DNA of 64,000 nt from CAVZCK01 sp963798805 (GTDB lineage: Bacteria; Pseudomonadota; Alphaproteobacteria; Rhizobiales; Rhodomicrobiaceae), in the NCBI GenBank assembly GCA_963798805.1, contig CAWCVC010000016.1, forward strand, positions 67,273 to 131,272, given 5' to 3'. A program made the position numbers and the translations under genes. Positions 9,333 to 17,352 of the stretch are shown here, in pieces. Each line of letters starts with the position of its first letter. Within the stretch, counting starts at the first letter, position 1. The notes beneath the pieces are model-generated. The model had not been told where the DNA came from. It searched no databases and was given only the letters and a program-made list of their open reading frames with translations.

Positions 9333-9387
9333 CTGGACGCAATGCGTCCGAGACGGATCTGTCAACTGATTTTCCACTAACGTCAAG
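9333..9387 (+). repeat. Dispersed repeat, copy 4
   Basis: TGGACGCAATGCGTCCGAGA is followed by CGGATCTGTCAACTGATTTT and CGTCAAG. It is related to the copies at 5609, 5955 and 9018. The stretch 8986-9495 around it holds no other recognisable feature. Confidence 0.65.
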
Positions 9388-9495
9388 CCTGGACGAAAGA
9401 AAAGAAATGTCTCGGTGATCGGCGGCCTTGCGCGCTTCCAGCTACGAAGCGCGGTCTTGATCCCTGGTCGATATTCTTGCATGGTCGATCTCCCG

Positions 9496-9912
9496 TCAGT
9501 TCTCTGCCCAGTTCTCCCAAACGAGCCCCGATACACGGTCGAATTCCTTGATATTTGCTGTCGCCACTGTCGCGCCGAGTTGCAGAGCCTGTCCGGCAAT
9601 CAACGTGTCATAGGGACCGCTGGGATGGCCGAGCGCCTCAAGGGTCGCCCTTACCTCCCCAGCCGCTTTCGCGTCCTGGTCCTCGAACGGAACAGATACA
9701 ATCGCGCCGGCCAAAAAAGCACGTAGGCGCTCCGCATTCTTCTGCCGCGCCGCGCTGCGGGCGACGCCGTACCAAAGCTCGTACACAGAAATCGAGGAGA
9801 TCAGAACCTCGCTTCCCTTGAGAGCCTTACGTAGGTGCTTTCTAACCGCAGGCGGATTTTCATTGATGATCGCGATGGCCGCGTTCGTATCCAGAAGATA
9901 TTTCCGGCTCAC
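9496..9912 (-). CDS. vapC: PIN-domain ribonuclease toxin (VapC type)
   Basis: This 138-residue PIN-domain protein is expected to cut RNA (in the family, often tRNA) when freed from its antitoxin. Acidic PIN positions are visible: D8 in LLDTN, E45 in VYELW, and D102 in GPYDTLIAGQAL. TAN near residue 120 and the C-terminal FDRV are typical. It starts with GTG overlapping the antitoxin stop (GTGA at 9909-9912), so the two are translationally coupled. The gene is intact. Confidence 0.9.
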   Translation of the reverse strand: MSRKYLLDTNAAIAIINENPPAVRKHLRKALKGSEVLISSISVYELWYGVARSAARQKNAERLRAFLAGAIVSVPFEDQDAKAAGEVRATLEALGHPSGPYDTLIAGQALQLGATVATANIKEFDRVSGLVWENWAEN

Positions 9913-10157
9913 TCGAATTTATCCACGGGTTCCGGCATTGGGGGCTGATTGCGACCTTCAGGCATGAAAGGCTCGTCAGCGAAGCGATCAAGTTCGGCGA
10001 ACCAAGCATCGATATCCGCCATGATTGGCTCAAGCAGAATGCCACCCTTAACGCGACGCACGCGCACCCGGTCACCCGGCAGGCGAAACGCCACGGGCAA
10101 ACGAACCGCTTGGCTGCGTCCATGCATGAAGATCTTCGCTATACCCTTATCTGGCAT
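9909..10157 (-). CDS. vapB: AbrB/MazE-type antitoxin (VapB)
   Basis: This 82-residue protein has an AbrB-like swapped-hairpin DNA-binding N-terminus: KIFMHGRSQAVRLPVAFRLP, then DRVRVRRVKGGILLEP. The C-terminal segment rich in Asp, Phe and Pro (residues about 45-82) would wrap the toxin. The start at 10157 is chosen because AGGAG lies 8 bases upstream. The longer frame to 10199 would begin inside the candidate operator. Autoregulation by the VapBC complex is known for the family. Confidence 0.88.
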   Translation of the reverse strand: MPDKGIAKIFMHGRSQAVRLPVAFRLPGDRVRVRRVKGGILLEPIMADIDAWFAELDRFADEPFMPEGRNQPPMPEPVDKFE

Positions 10158-10171
10158 GATGATACTCCTGC

Positions 10172-10187
10172 ATTGATATACATCAAT
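10172..10187. promoter_or_regulatory. Candidate VapBC operator (inverted repeat)
   Basis: ATTGAT, four central bases, then ATCAAT form a 6-bp inverted repeat. It sits just upstream of the vapB ribosome site in an AT-rich segment that could also hold the -10 region. The position fits an autoregulatory operator; binding is inferred. Confidence 0.5.
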
Positions 10188-10357
10188 GATATATACCACT
10201 AAGCCGCAATTTGCGAGATGTTCGGCGGGAGCCGTCGCTATGGCGGTGCGATGGTGACAACGTCAGGTAGCGTTCGGCATTTAACGGGCAAACACTGGCG
10301 ACCGCGCGCGCGGCGTTCGCCAGACGGCCGATCATCAGCTATTCAGCAGCTGAACGC

Positions 10358-11725
10358 TCAAAAAGAGCTTCCCTCAACAGGGGGGAGCATTTGCCTACCT
10401 GGAATTGGGATGCCCGACGCAGGTGTCGGTAACGGGACCCAATGACCACGAGGTTGGTATTCATATGCGCTCGGCTCCTCCAGCCAAATGAGCTGGCTCA
10501 GCTCCCCAGCCATCGCGCGGTCGATATACGTAGCAACCCGATTAGCCGCTTCGAGCACCATTCTTTCTGGCGCGCGAATATAGCCTTGCGTCGTGGTCCT
10601 CGATGTGGAATGGCCAAGCAGATGAGCAACGATGGTCTCGCTGCAGCCGAGTTCAAAGGCGGCGGACGCGTAGCCATGACGCAGACTGTGCGGCGTAAGC
10701 CCCATGACGTGCCTTCGCCAATAGCGCCCAAGGTTGCTGAAGGCGAGATGGTCATCGCAAGTGCTCGGGAAGACATAAGTTTGATCCAGCCGGACCAACT
10801 CTCGCAGGAGTCTTATCGCCGGCTCACCGAGCGGCCGAACTGAAGGCCCCGTTTTGCTGTCGGCGAGCCTTATACAGCGATTAGGGAGATCAACCTCGGC
10901 GCAACGGAGGTTGTTTGCTTCGCTTCTGCGAAGGCCAATCAAGGCGAGCAGCCGCGCTATTGCGCAAAACTGCCACGGGTCACCTATACGTTCTGCGTTC
11001 GATATGCGTTTCCCAAAGCTGGCGTAATCCTCAAAGCTTAGCCGGATGCTCTTGCGTTTGTCCTTAGTGCGCGGAACGTCCCTGCACGGATTTGTGCTGA
11101 CGTACCGGCATTTCACTGCGTAGGTAAAGATCGCGCTCAGCCGGGCAACGGTACGTCTGGCCGCCCCTTCACCACCTCTCACGACAGCCTTGCCGCGCGA
11201 TCCGGGGACCTTAAAAATGCCTGCGGTTTTTCCCTCGGTGACCGCCATGATAAACCAGGCAACATCGTCCGGCGTAATGTCGCGCACGATTTTCTTGCCC
11301 AGTAGCGGGATCACATGCCGACGGCATGAGCCCTCATCCGTATATAATGTCGATGGTTTCAAAGGACGACCACTTCGCTTCAGCGTGTAGGGATGTCCTC
11401 GCCGCACCCTTTCAAAATATTCGTCAACGAGTTGGGACATGGTCAGCGCGTTTTTGTCTTCTTCGCGTATTTTCGCCGGATCGCGACCTCGATCCACCTC
11501 ACGCAGAAGTTTCTTAGCTTCTTCGCGTGCCAGCTCCGGGGTCCATGTGCCATGCGTTCCGATGGTTGCCTTTCTCGATCGACCTTGCGGGGTTCGATAC
11601 TGGATGAAGTAGGTCTTCCTCCCGCTGCGTTTGACCCTCACTCCGAACCGCTTGACCTCGTCGTCCCAAAAAGACTTGTCGCCATTCGACTTTAAGCTAT
11701 CGACCGCACGCTTGGTAATTTTCAT
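10358..11725 (-). CDS. int: P4-type tyrosine integrase
   Basis: This 455-residue integrase has the N-terminal arm-binding DUF4102 domain (about 1-90, WDDEVKRFGVRVKRSGRKTY), a core-binding domain, and the catalytic domain. The catalytic set looks intact: Arg in GLRRSEANNL (about 263), HSLRH (about 345), GHS (about 371) and Tyr in QGYIR (about 380). Enzymes of this type usually recombine at tRNA genes. The C-terminal tail after residue 400 is longer than usual and Pro-rich. It may belong with the helicase/HTH module at 2145-4916. No tRNA gene is visible beside it. Confidence 0.9.
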   Translation of the reverse strand: MKITKRAVDSLKSNGDKSFWDDEVKRFGVRVKRSGRKTYFIQYRTPQGRSRKATIGTHGTWTPELAREEAKKLLREVDRGRDPAKIREEDKNALTMSQLVDEYFERVRRGHPYTLKRSGRPLKPSTLYTDEGSCRRHVIPLLGKKIVRDITPDDVAWFIMAVTEGKTAGIFKVPGSRGKAVVRGGEGAARRTVARLSAIFTYAVKCRYVSTNPCRDVPRTKDKRKSIRLSFEDYASFGKRISNAERIGDPWQFCAIARLLALIGLRRSEANNLRCAEVDLPNRCIRLADSKTGPSVRPLGEPAIRLLRELVRLDQTYVFPSTCDDHLAFSNLGRYWRRHVMGLTPHSLRHGYASAAFELGCSETIVAHLLGHSTSRTTTQGYIRAPERMVLEAANRVATYIDRAMAGELSQLIWLEEPSAYEYQPRGHWVPLPTPASGIPIPGRQMLPPVEGSSF

Positions 11726-11799
11726 GTCCGTGTGCCCCTGATTTTATTCCGTATACGCTCCAAACAGGCAACCACTGGAGAGCTCCAGAAGGTAAAATC

Positions 11800-11898
11800 A
11801 TGGCACTTACAGGAATCTCTGTCAACGTCGCAGCGTTGAGAAACGCATTGAAAATCAGCCCTTTCTATCTCCGGACATATCCAGGAGTTGTCAGATAA
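11800..11898 (+). pseudogene. 5' end of an unknown gene truncated at an IS110 junction
   Basis: ATG at 11800 is preceded by AGAAGG at good spacing and opens MALTGISVNVAALRNALKIS. The frame then runs into the truncated end of the IS110 remnant and stops after 32 codons. It looks like the start of a real gene cut by the IS; the product is unknown. Confidence 0.3.
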
Positions 11899-12437
11899 TC
11901 CGTATAACGCGCAATCGCACTGTTATCTTCCACAAGCTCACGCACGCGTTTGGAGAAGTTCAGCCGACTGACCTGCCCAACCCGGATGCCGAACACCTTG
12001 AGTGTGCCCCTGATCACGTTCTCGATGTCGCGGCGCCGGTCGATCAGGGCGCGGCGCGCCACCAGCAGAAGCCGTAGTTCCTGGCCTGCGCTGCTCTTGA
12101 TATGTACCTGCCGGAACCATCCCGTACGCATCATCTGTGCGATGCCGCGTGCGTCGTTACGATCGGTCTTGTTGCGCATCGCGGCAAGCGCCGTTTGCAT
12201 GTGCCGAGCCTCGACGCACACCACCGGCAATCCCAGTTTCGCCAGCCCATCATGAAGCCACATCGGTCCGGCCTCGTGCCCGACCCGCTCGAAGGTGAGA
12301 CCGGTCTTGCCAAGCCAGGCGGCGATGTGGTCGGGTTCGGTTGCCAACGATCGCTCCTTCACGATCTTGCCCGCCTCATCCACAATGCAAACCGACGTGG
12401 TCTTCACCGAAACATCCAACCCGACGTAATATGTCAC
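11865..12437 (-). pseudogene. IS110-family transposase, N-terminal part only
   Basis: This 190-residue frame matches the DEDD (RuvC-like) N-terminal domain of IS110 transposases: YYVGLDVSVKTTSVCIVDE, then TDRNDARGIA and the helical linker. The C-terminal Transposase_20 domain with its Ser motif is absent. The frame ends shortly after NSAIARYTDYL with a short unrelated tail, so the element is truncated at about 11862-11900. Confidence 0.8.
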
Positions 12438-12438
12438 C

Positions 12439-12509
12439 GCTGTCCTCCTTCGTGCGTCAGCCTTGAGGTCGATCCAATCGGACCTCGTTCTACCTGACCG
12501 GAGGACAGC
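12439..12509. repeat. Inverted repeat beside the IS110 transposase start
   Basis: GCTGTCCTCC at 12439-12448 pairs with GGAGGACAGC at 12500-12509. It lies just upstream of the transposase start and probably forms part of the IS110 end or its expression-control region. Confidence 0.5.
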
Positions 12510-12643
12510 ACCTGTGCCTGTTTTGGGCAGTAGGGATTACCGCAGCTAGCTGCCGGAAATATTTCGGCGCTGAAATCGAGGCTCCTCGATGCCTGGACCG
12601 GCTGGGCTGCAACAGCTCAGCTACTGACCTGCAGTGGCTCGCG

Positions 12644-12811
12644 ATGGCGTTAATGTCGCTGATCCTCATGCGCTTCGTCGGGCTGTTCACGGCGAGCACG
12701 ATCAATCAGGCGCTCGTGGTGCTCGGCGGCTATGCATTCGTGCTGGCGGGGAAACTGGGATGGGAGTGGTTCGCAACATTAAAGCGCTGCCACGCACGAA
12801 CTCTGCTCTAA
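12644..12811 (+). CDS. Small hydrophobic (membrane) protein, unknown
   Basis: This 55-residue frame starts at ATG 12644. It has two hydrophobic stretches (MSLILMRFVGLF, and VVLGGYAFVLAGKLGWEW) with a short polar turn, then a basic end. It could be a small two-helix membrane protein such as a holin-like or transfer-associated protein, or the tail of a longer lost gene. Its TAA stop lies inside the CTAA target of the IS5 element that follows. The stop is native, since the sequence beyond the IS does not restore a longer frame. Confidence 0.35.
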   Translation: MALMSLILMRFVGLFTASTINQALVVLGGYAFVLAGKLGWEWFATLKRCHARTLL

Positions 12812-14107
12812 CAGGCTGCTGAAAAACCGACCAGCTGACAGCGTCCGGCGAATATGATTCCCTCCTCGCCAGTCATCATGGAGGCGAAGATGCGGGGATC
12901 GGACGAGCAGAATGGGGCCTTGTTCAGCTATGTGAACCTGGAGGAGCGGGTTCCGGCGGGGCATCCGCTGCGGACGATCCGCAAGATAGTCAACGCTGCT
13001 CTTGTGACACTCGATGCCGAGTTTGCCGGACTCTACGCCTCTGAAGGCCGCCCCTCGATCCCACCGGAGCGGCTGCTGCGTGCGGCGCTGATCCAGATTC
13101 TGTTCTCCATCCGTTCGGAACGCCAACTTATGGAGCAGATGCGGTACAATCTGCTGTTCCGCTGGTTCGTTGGGCTCGGCATCGATGACCCTGTATGGGC
13201 GCCCACCGTGTTCACAAAGAACCGCGACCGTCTGCTTACGATCTCCATCGCCCGCAAATTCCTCGCGGCCATTCTGGTGGACAAGGCGGTCAAACCGCTG
13301 CTGTCAGACGAGCATTTCTCCGTGGACGGGACGCTGATTCAGGCTTGGGCTTCGATGAAAAGTTTCCAACCCAGGCAGGCGTTAGCCGGCGCCGAGCCGT
13401 CGGCCGGCGGCGATGCAGGCCCAGGCCAGGATGGCAGCGCGCCGTCTACCGAAACATCAGCGAAAAGTCGCAATGCCGAGGTGGACTTCCACGGCCAGAA
13501 GCGCTCGAACGACACCCATGCCTCGCTCACCGATCCCGAGGCGCGCCTTTATCGCAAGGGGCCGGGCAAGGAAGCCAAGCTCTGCTTCATGGGCCATGCC
13601 TTGATGGAGAACCGCAACGGGCTGGCGGTCGACGGTTGCCTCACAGAGGCCGATGGCCATGCGGAACGGGAGACCGCGCTTGCCATGATCGAGCCTCGCG
13701 CCGACCGGCCCGGGCGCATCACCCTCGGCGCCGACAAGGCCTACGACGTGGAGGATTTGGTCAATGAGCTGCGGTCCATGAACGTGACGCCGCATGTGGC
13801 GGCCAAGGTCACTGGCTCGGCGATCGACGGCCGCACCACCCGGCACGCCGGATACGCCCTCAGCCAGCGTGTCCGCAAGCGGATCGAGGAGGTGTTCGGT
13901 TGGGGCAAGACCATCGGCCCGCTCGCCAGAACCATGCTGCGCGGCCTTGATCGTGTCGGCGCGCAATTCACCTTCACGCTCGCCGCATACGATCTCGGCC
14001 GGCTCCCGAAACTGCTTGCCGCATAAACAACAAAAGGCCACCAGAGCCGGCGAAGGAGAACGTGAAGGGAAAAACGGTTTTATTCACGCCCGTTTTTCAG
14101 CAGCCTG
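12812..14107 (+). mobile_element. Complete IS5-family element with CTAA duplication
   Basis: The terminal inverted repeats read CAGGCTGCTGAAAAAC at both ends (12812 onward, and inward from 14107). CTAA occurs at 12808-12811 and 14108-14111, the usual 4-bp IS5 duplication. A single full-length transposase lies between them, so the copy looks intact. Confidence 0.92.
12890..14026 (+). CDS. IS5-family transposase
   Basis: This DDE transposase of about 378 residues has an N-terminal DUF772-like helical domain (YVNLEERVPAGHPLRTIRK) and a DDE_Tnp_1 core. Candidate catalytic residues are D in SVDGTLIQAW, D in GADKAYDVEDLV and E in RIEEVFGWGKT. The start at 12890 (MRGSDEQNG) is preceded by GGAGG at 5-base spacing; earlier in-frame ATGs at 12854 and 12878 are less well placed. 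The variable middle (about 165-200) is Ala/Gly-rich, as is common in this group. Confidence 0.9.
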   Translation: MRGSDEQNGALFSYVNLEERVPAGHPLRTIRKIVNAALVTLDAEFAGLYASEGRPSIPPERLLRAALIQILFSIRSERQLMEQMRYNLLFRWFVGLGIDDPVWAPTVFTKNRDRLLTISIARKFLAAILVDKAVKPLLSDEHFSVDGTLIQAWASMKSFQPRQALAGAEPSAGGDAGPGQDGSAPSTETSAKSRNAEVDFHGQKRSNDTHASLTDPEARLYRKGPGKEAKLCFMGHALMENRNGLAVDGCLTEADGHAERETALAMIEPRADRPGRITLGADKAYDVEDLVNELRSMNVTPHVAAKVTGSAIDGRTTRHAGYALSQRVRKRIEEVFGWGKTIGPLARTMLRGLDRVGAQFTFTLAAYDLGRLPKLLAA

Positions 14108-14442
14108 CTAATGCAGACAAACATTTACGACTGCATGATTTCCGCAAAGCGGTGATTTTCTCCTTCAAAGCTAAATACGCTTTACGGAGCGCTAGCGATG
14201 AGTGCCGACATTGTTGACACCTTCCAATTAGGCGCCGGTTCGGCACTGGCGCATGATGGCCAGAAAGCCTGCGCTACCTGATCCAGAGTGGCCGTGGAGG
14301 GAACGGTTACGTCCGCCTTCCAGTTTCGAATCCTCCGATCAAACCTCGGAAGCGAATGACATGGCCAAGGTCCCGGGAATACAGCCGGCTGGCCCCCGAT
14401 GGGACCGTCGCGCGGAACCGAGGTCACCACGGAACGCTCGTG
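14108..14442. other. No recognisable gene
   Basis: Sequence between the IS5 right end and the first small exported protein. No frame with family features or ribosome site is seen. Confidence 0.35.
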
Positions 14443-14817
14443 ATGACTCGAATTTTTATCATAACGTCCGCTCTACTAGCCTTAACGCCGAGCGTAGTTT
14501 TGCCCGCTCTGGCGCAAGGGACCGCCACGAAAGCGCCTGAACCGCCGCTCGCTAAGCAGATCAACGATGGGAAGTGGCTGCCGCAAAAAGAAGCGGAGGT
14601 CTTGCGTGACAATCTGTATTACCAGCGCGCCGTTTTTGCTTATCAGACCATGCTGCCGGCCCTGAACGTTATCCACGGCACCGGAGTCGAATTTTTCGAC
14701 CAGCCCTGGAAGCCCGATGACGTCGTGAAGGTGAAGTCAGGTCAGTCGCCCGAGTCGACCGGGGCCACTGCGCAGCCTGGTCCCTCCAATGAGGGAAGCG
14801 GCAAGTCGGGCAGGTGA
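14443..14817 (+). CDS. Small exported protein resembling a DUF1254 N-terminal fragment
   Basis: This 124-residue product has a Sec signal peptide (MTRIFIITSALLALTPSVVL, with likely cleavage after ALAQ). The mature part contains LRDNLYYQRAVFAYQTMLPA, which resembles the opening helix of DUF1254-type exported proteins, but the rest of that domain is missing. The tail is low-complexity Ser/Gly/Pro. It is therefore either a short stand-alone protein or a truncated relic. The start is at 14443 because the signal peptide begins there, although the frame is open further upstream. The upstream ribosome site is weak. Confidence 0.5.
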   Translation: MTRIFIITSALLALTPSVVLPALAQGTATKAPEPPLAKQINDGKWLPQKEAEVLRDNLYYQRAVFAYQTMLPALNVIHGTGVEFFDQPWKPDDVVKVKSGQSPESTGATAQPGPSNEGSGKSGR

Positions 14818-14918
14818 ACCGATCTCCACAGGACGCCTCAATTTCAAATTGAGGCGGTCTCAAATCGCAAGCCGGAGCGAAGCTTCATTCGGATGATCAG
14901 CCGCACGAGGAACACGCT

Positions 14919-15128
14919 ATGAAAAAGAAACACATCGACCATCCCGACATCACCCGGCGCGACGCGATAAAGGGCGGCGTCGGCGTTGCATCGCTGGCCG
15001 CTCTGAGTGCCAGAGCGGCCGTTCCGGGTACTGTCTCGATCGCATCGATCGCTCCGGCGCGCCTCTCCTCCAGCGCGCCTTTCAATACGGCGTTTTCGGC
15101 GGAAATCGCATCAACCAAATGGAGTTAA
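14919..15128 (+). CDS. Very small protein with a twin-arginine signal, unknown
   Basis: This 69-residue frame opens with a twin-arginine-type leader: the TRRDAIKGG motif, then the hydrophobic GVASLAALSARAA. After the leader only about 40 Ser/Ala-rich residues remain, with no recognisable domain. It may be the leader of a lost oxidoreductase. Its TAA stop lies four bases before the next start at 15133, and the next gene's GGAG site lies inside its last codons, so the two could be coupled. Confidence 0.4.
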   Translation: MKKKHIDHPDITRRDAIKGGVGVASLAALSARAAVPGTVSIASIAPARLSSSAPFNTAFSAEIASTKWS

Positions 15129-15132
15129 CGGC

Positions 15133-15666
15133 ATGTCTGGCAGAATGATCTGTTCCGCAGTCGCCTTCGGCGCCATCGTCGTCCTCGGTTCGGCGACCGC
15201 GTTCGCCGTTGAAGCGCCCCCGAAGAGTGGCAACACGTCCTACACCACGCATTTCACCTTCGTGCCGAAGTCGTCCATCGATATTCCGGGCGTCGGCACG
15301 GCCACCGCTCTCGAAGCGACTGGCCCGACAGAGAACACCAAGGGAGAAGCGTTCCTCGACAAGATGAAGGCGAAATGCGCCGCCGTCAGCGTCGAGTCGG
15401 GCGGCAAAAAATGGATCGACGGCGCTTGCGCGCTGACCGACGCCGACGGCGATGTCGTCTTCTCCACCTTCGACACACGCGACCTCGACAAATCGCAGCC
15501 GAAGATGGACTGCGGCACGCACATCGTGACGGGAGGCACCGGCAAGTACAAAGGCATTACCGGCAAGGAGCCGTTCGCCTGCATCAGCAAGGATGCGCCC
15601 GCCGGTTCGCCCGAAGGCGCGTTTGCAATCGATATCCCTCACAACACGACGTGGGCGATCAAGTAG
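15133..15666 (+). CDS. Secreted hypothetical protein, barrel-like
   Basis: This 177-residue product has a clear signal peptide (MSGRMICSAVAFGAIVVL, cleaved after AFA). The mature part has alternating strands, four Cys and the motif GGTGKYKGITG, which recalls small secreted beta-barrel proteins of the allene-oxide-cyclase or dirigent type. Function is unknown. The start at 15133 has GGAG at suitable spacing. A frame open back to 15007 is only read-through upstream of the leader. Confidence 0.65.
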   Translation: MSGRMICSAVAFGAIVVLGSATAFAVEAPPKSGNTSYTTHFTFVPKSSIDIPGVGTATALEATGPTENTKGEAFLDKMKAKCAAVSVESGGKKWIDGACALTDADGDVVFSTFDTRDLDKSQPKMDCGTHIVTGGTGKYKGITGKEPFACISKDAPAGSPEGAFAIDIPHNTTWAIK

Positions 15667-16103
15667 CCCGTGTCTGGCTGTCCGGCGCGTTCCAAAGCTA
15701 CGGCGGGCCGGGCAGCAGACCTGCCTCCGGTCGATGAGTGTCCGCTTATTAAAGCGACAAGGACGCTGAGTGAGCTGGATGTGGTAAAGTGGTAGCGATT
15801 CTGGCTGTCCGCAGGAATCATGCAACTGACCCAACGATATTGCAGCTGCTCAGGGCTGGTTTGGGTCAAAACTACGCGTGACGCCGAATGGGGCGGCACG
15901 GCAAGAAAGAGGCGCTTTTCTCCGGTGGGGCGACCGAGCCGTGAAGGGAGAGATCGCGGTGTTTTTCGCCGTCTAAACCCGGTGCGTCAACGGCGAGGTG
16001 ATGATGAAAGCTATCCGTAACCAATCATCGTCCTGTGGTCGCGCTGCGTGGCCCTGGCAACGACAGCTCCAGATCGTACTTTCAGCCTGCCAAAACATTT
16101 TTG
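15667..16103. other. No recognisable gene
   Basis: Gap between the secreted protein and the convergent DUF4062 gene. No RNA gene, insertion-sequence end or strong terminator hairpin was seen. Confidence 0.35.
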
Positions 16104-17273
16104 CTAAGACGGTGTCCCGTCACGCTGGGCTTTGGCTCCGACTACCGTGTCTGCAATAGGCTGCCGATCGCTGCGCCATTTCTTAATGCGCAACGACAGG
16201 GATGTAACGAAACGTCTAAGCCCTCCCCATAGCAGAAATCCTAAATCTTCTAGGACGTGGGCTGCAGTTACATCTCTTGCGCGCGCTTGCAACCGCTCAA
16301 GTTCAAATGCCTTAATAACATCGGCACCAATAACTTTCTCGCCGAGATCCGTCCTGATTATTTGAATATCACCCAGCCCATTCATGGTTACGCTGATTAA
16401 TCCCAAACTCGAAAGAGCTGATCGCACCGTTTTGACAGAAACAATATCAACGCCTAATACATTATGCCCTGTTGTTCTTTGAATTAGATCACCTATCAGT
16501 TCATAAAATCTATATTCAGGCAAAGCGTTCTGCAGTCTAACTACTAAGAATTGAGCGATATTGTTATTATCTAGTGTTAAAAGTCCATCGTGCGGTGTCT
16601 CGTCGTGTTGAGCCTGTTTGTAAGTATATCTTATCTCTGTCTGTTTATTTAGTAGCTCTATGATACGTTCCGCCAATGGTATCTGTTTTTGATCGAGTAG
16701 CTGATTTTGGAGTATTTTGGTCTCTTCTTCGAGCGCAACGATTTTTCTCAACAACTCCTCTTGTGTTTCCTTTCCGCCGCGTACCCAGCCATCCCGTGGA
16801 TACTTTTTTGTGGTTGTCGCAAGCGAGTTAATCAGGCGATAACACAATTCCGTTTCATCTTTCCAATAACTAATTAAACGGCCGGTGCTAAGACGCTCTC
16901 GAAAACGATCTAACAATTCACGTTTATCTCTTGCCGTTTCCCTTTTTTCTTTATCTAATAAATCGATATTCTCTCGCAACAATGCAATAACCGGAATACC
17001 ATTTTGCACGGCATAGTCGTACTCTTTCTCGGAGTAACTCAAGCCATCCGATGCTATCGTGCCGTATTTTCCGCCCACAACTGCAACATAATAATCGGAA
17101 TCGTCAATTACGGTTTTTATGAAATTGAATTGCTCTTCGTCAATCGCTGGAAAAAACTCCATACCGGCGGCAATATAGTTGCATTCAGCGAGAGTGCGAA
17201 GGATTCTCTCTCTTTCAAACTTGAGATCAAGATAGGTTGAGCTAATGAATACCTGGAATCTTTTGCTCGCCAT
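16104..17273 (-). CDS. DUF4062-domain protein (possible defence or signalling protein)
   Basis: This 389-residue protein has an N-terminal DUF4062 domain (about 1-110): VFISSTYLDLKFERERILRT, then MEFFPAID, DDSDYYVAVVGGKYG and YSEKEYDYAV. A helical linker with a coiled-coil-like stretch (about 170-205) follows, then a region with winged-helix-like patterning (about 265-320). DUF4062 is TIR/SLOG-like in fold and is often found in proteins of bacterial defence islands. The gene is visibly AT-richer than its neighbours, suggesting transfer. No NTPase or nuclease partner is adjacent. A role in immunity is a guess. Confidence 0.7.
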   Translation of the reverse strand: MASKRFQVFISSTYLDLKFERERILRTLAECNYIAAGMEFFPAIDEEQFNFIKTVIDDSDYYVAVVGGKYGTIASDGLSYSEKEYDYAVQNGIPVIALLRENIDLLDKEKRETARDKRELLDRFRERLSTGRLISYWKDETELCYRLINSLATTTKKYPRDGWVRGGKETQEELLRKIVALEEETKILQNQLLDQKQIPLAERIIELLNKQTEIRYTYKQAQHDETPHDGLLTLDNNNIAQFLVVRLQNALPEYRFYELIGDLIQRTTGHNVLGVDIVSVKTVRSALSSLGLISVTMNGLGDIQIIRTDLGEKVIGADVIKAFELERLQARARDVTAAHVLEDLGFLLWGGLRRFVTSLSLRIKKWRSDRQPIADTVVGAKAQRDGTPS

Positions 17274-17352
17274 CTATTTTATCCCGCATCACCTTGAAAT
17301 CAATGTTTTCTCTGTATGTTTGCTGTCGGTGGACCGTTCCCGTGCGAAGCTA

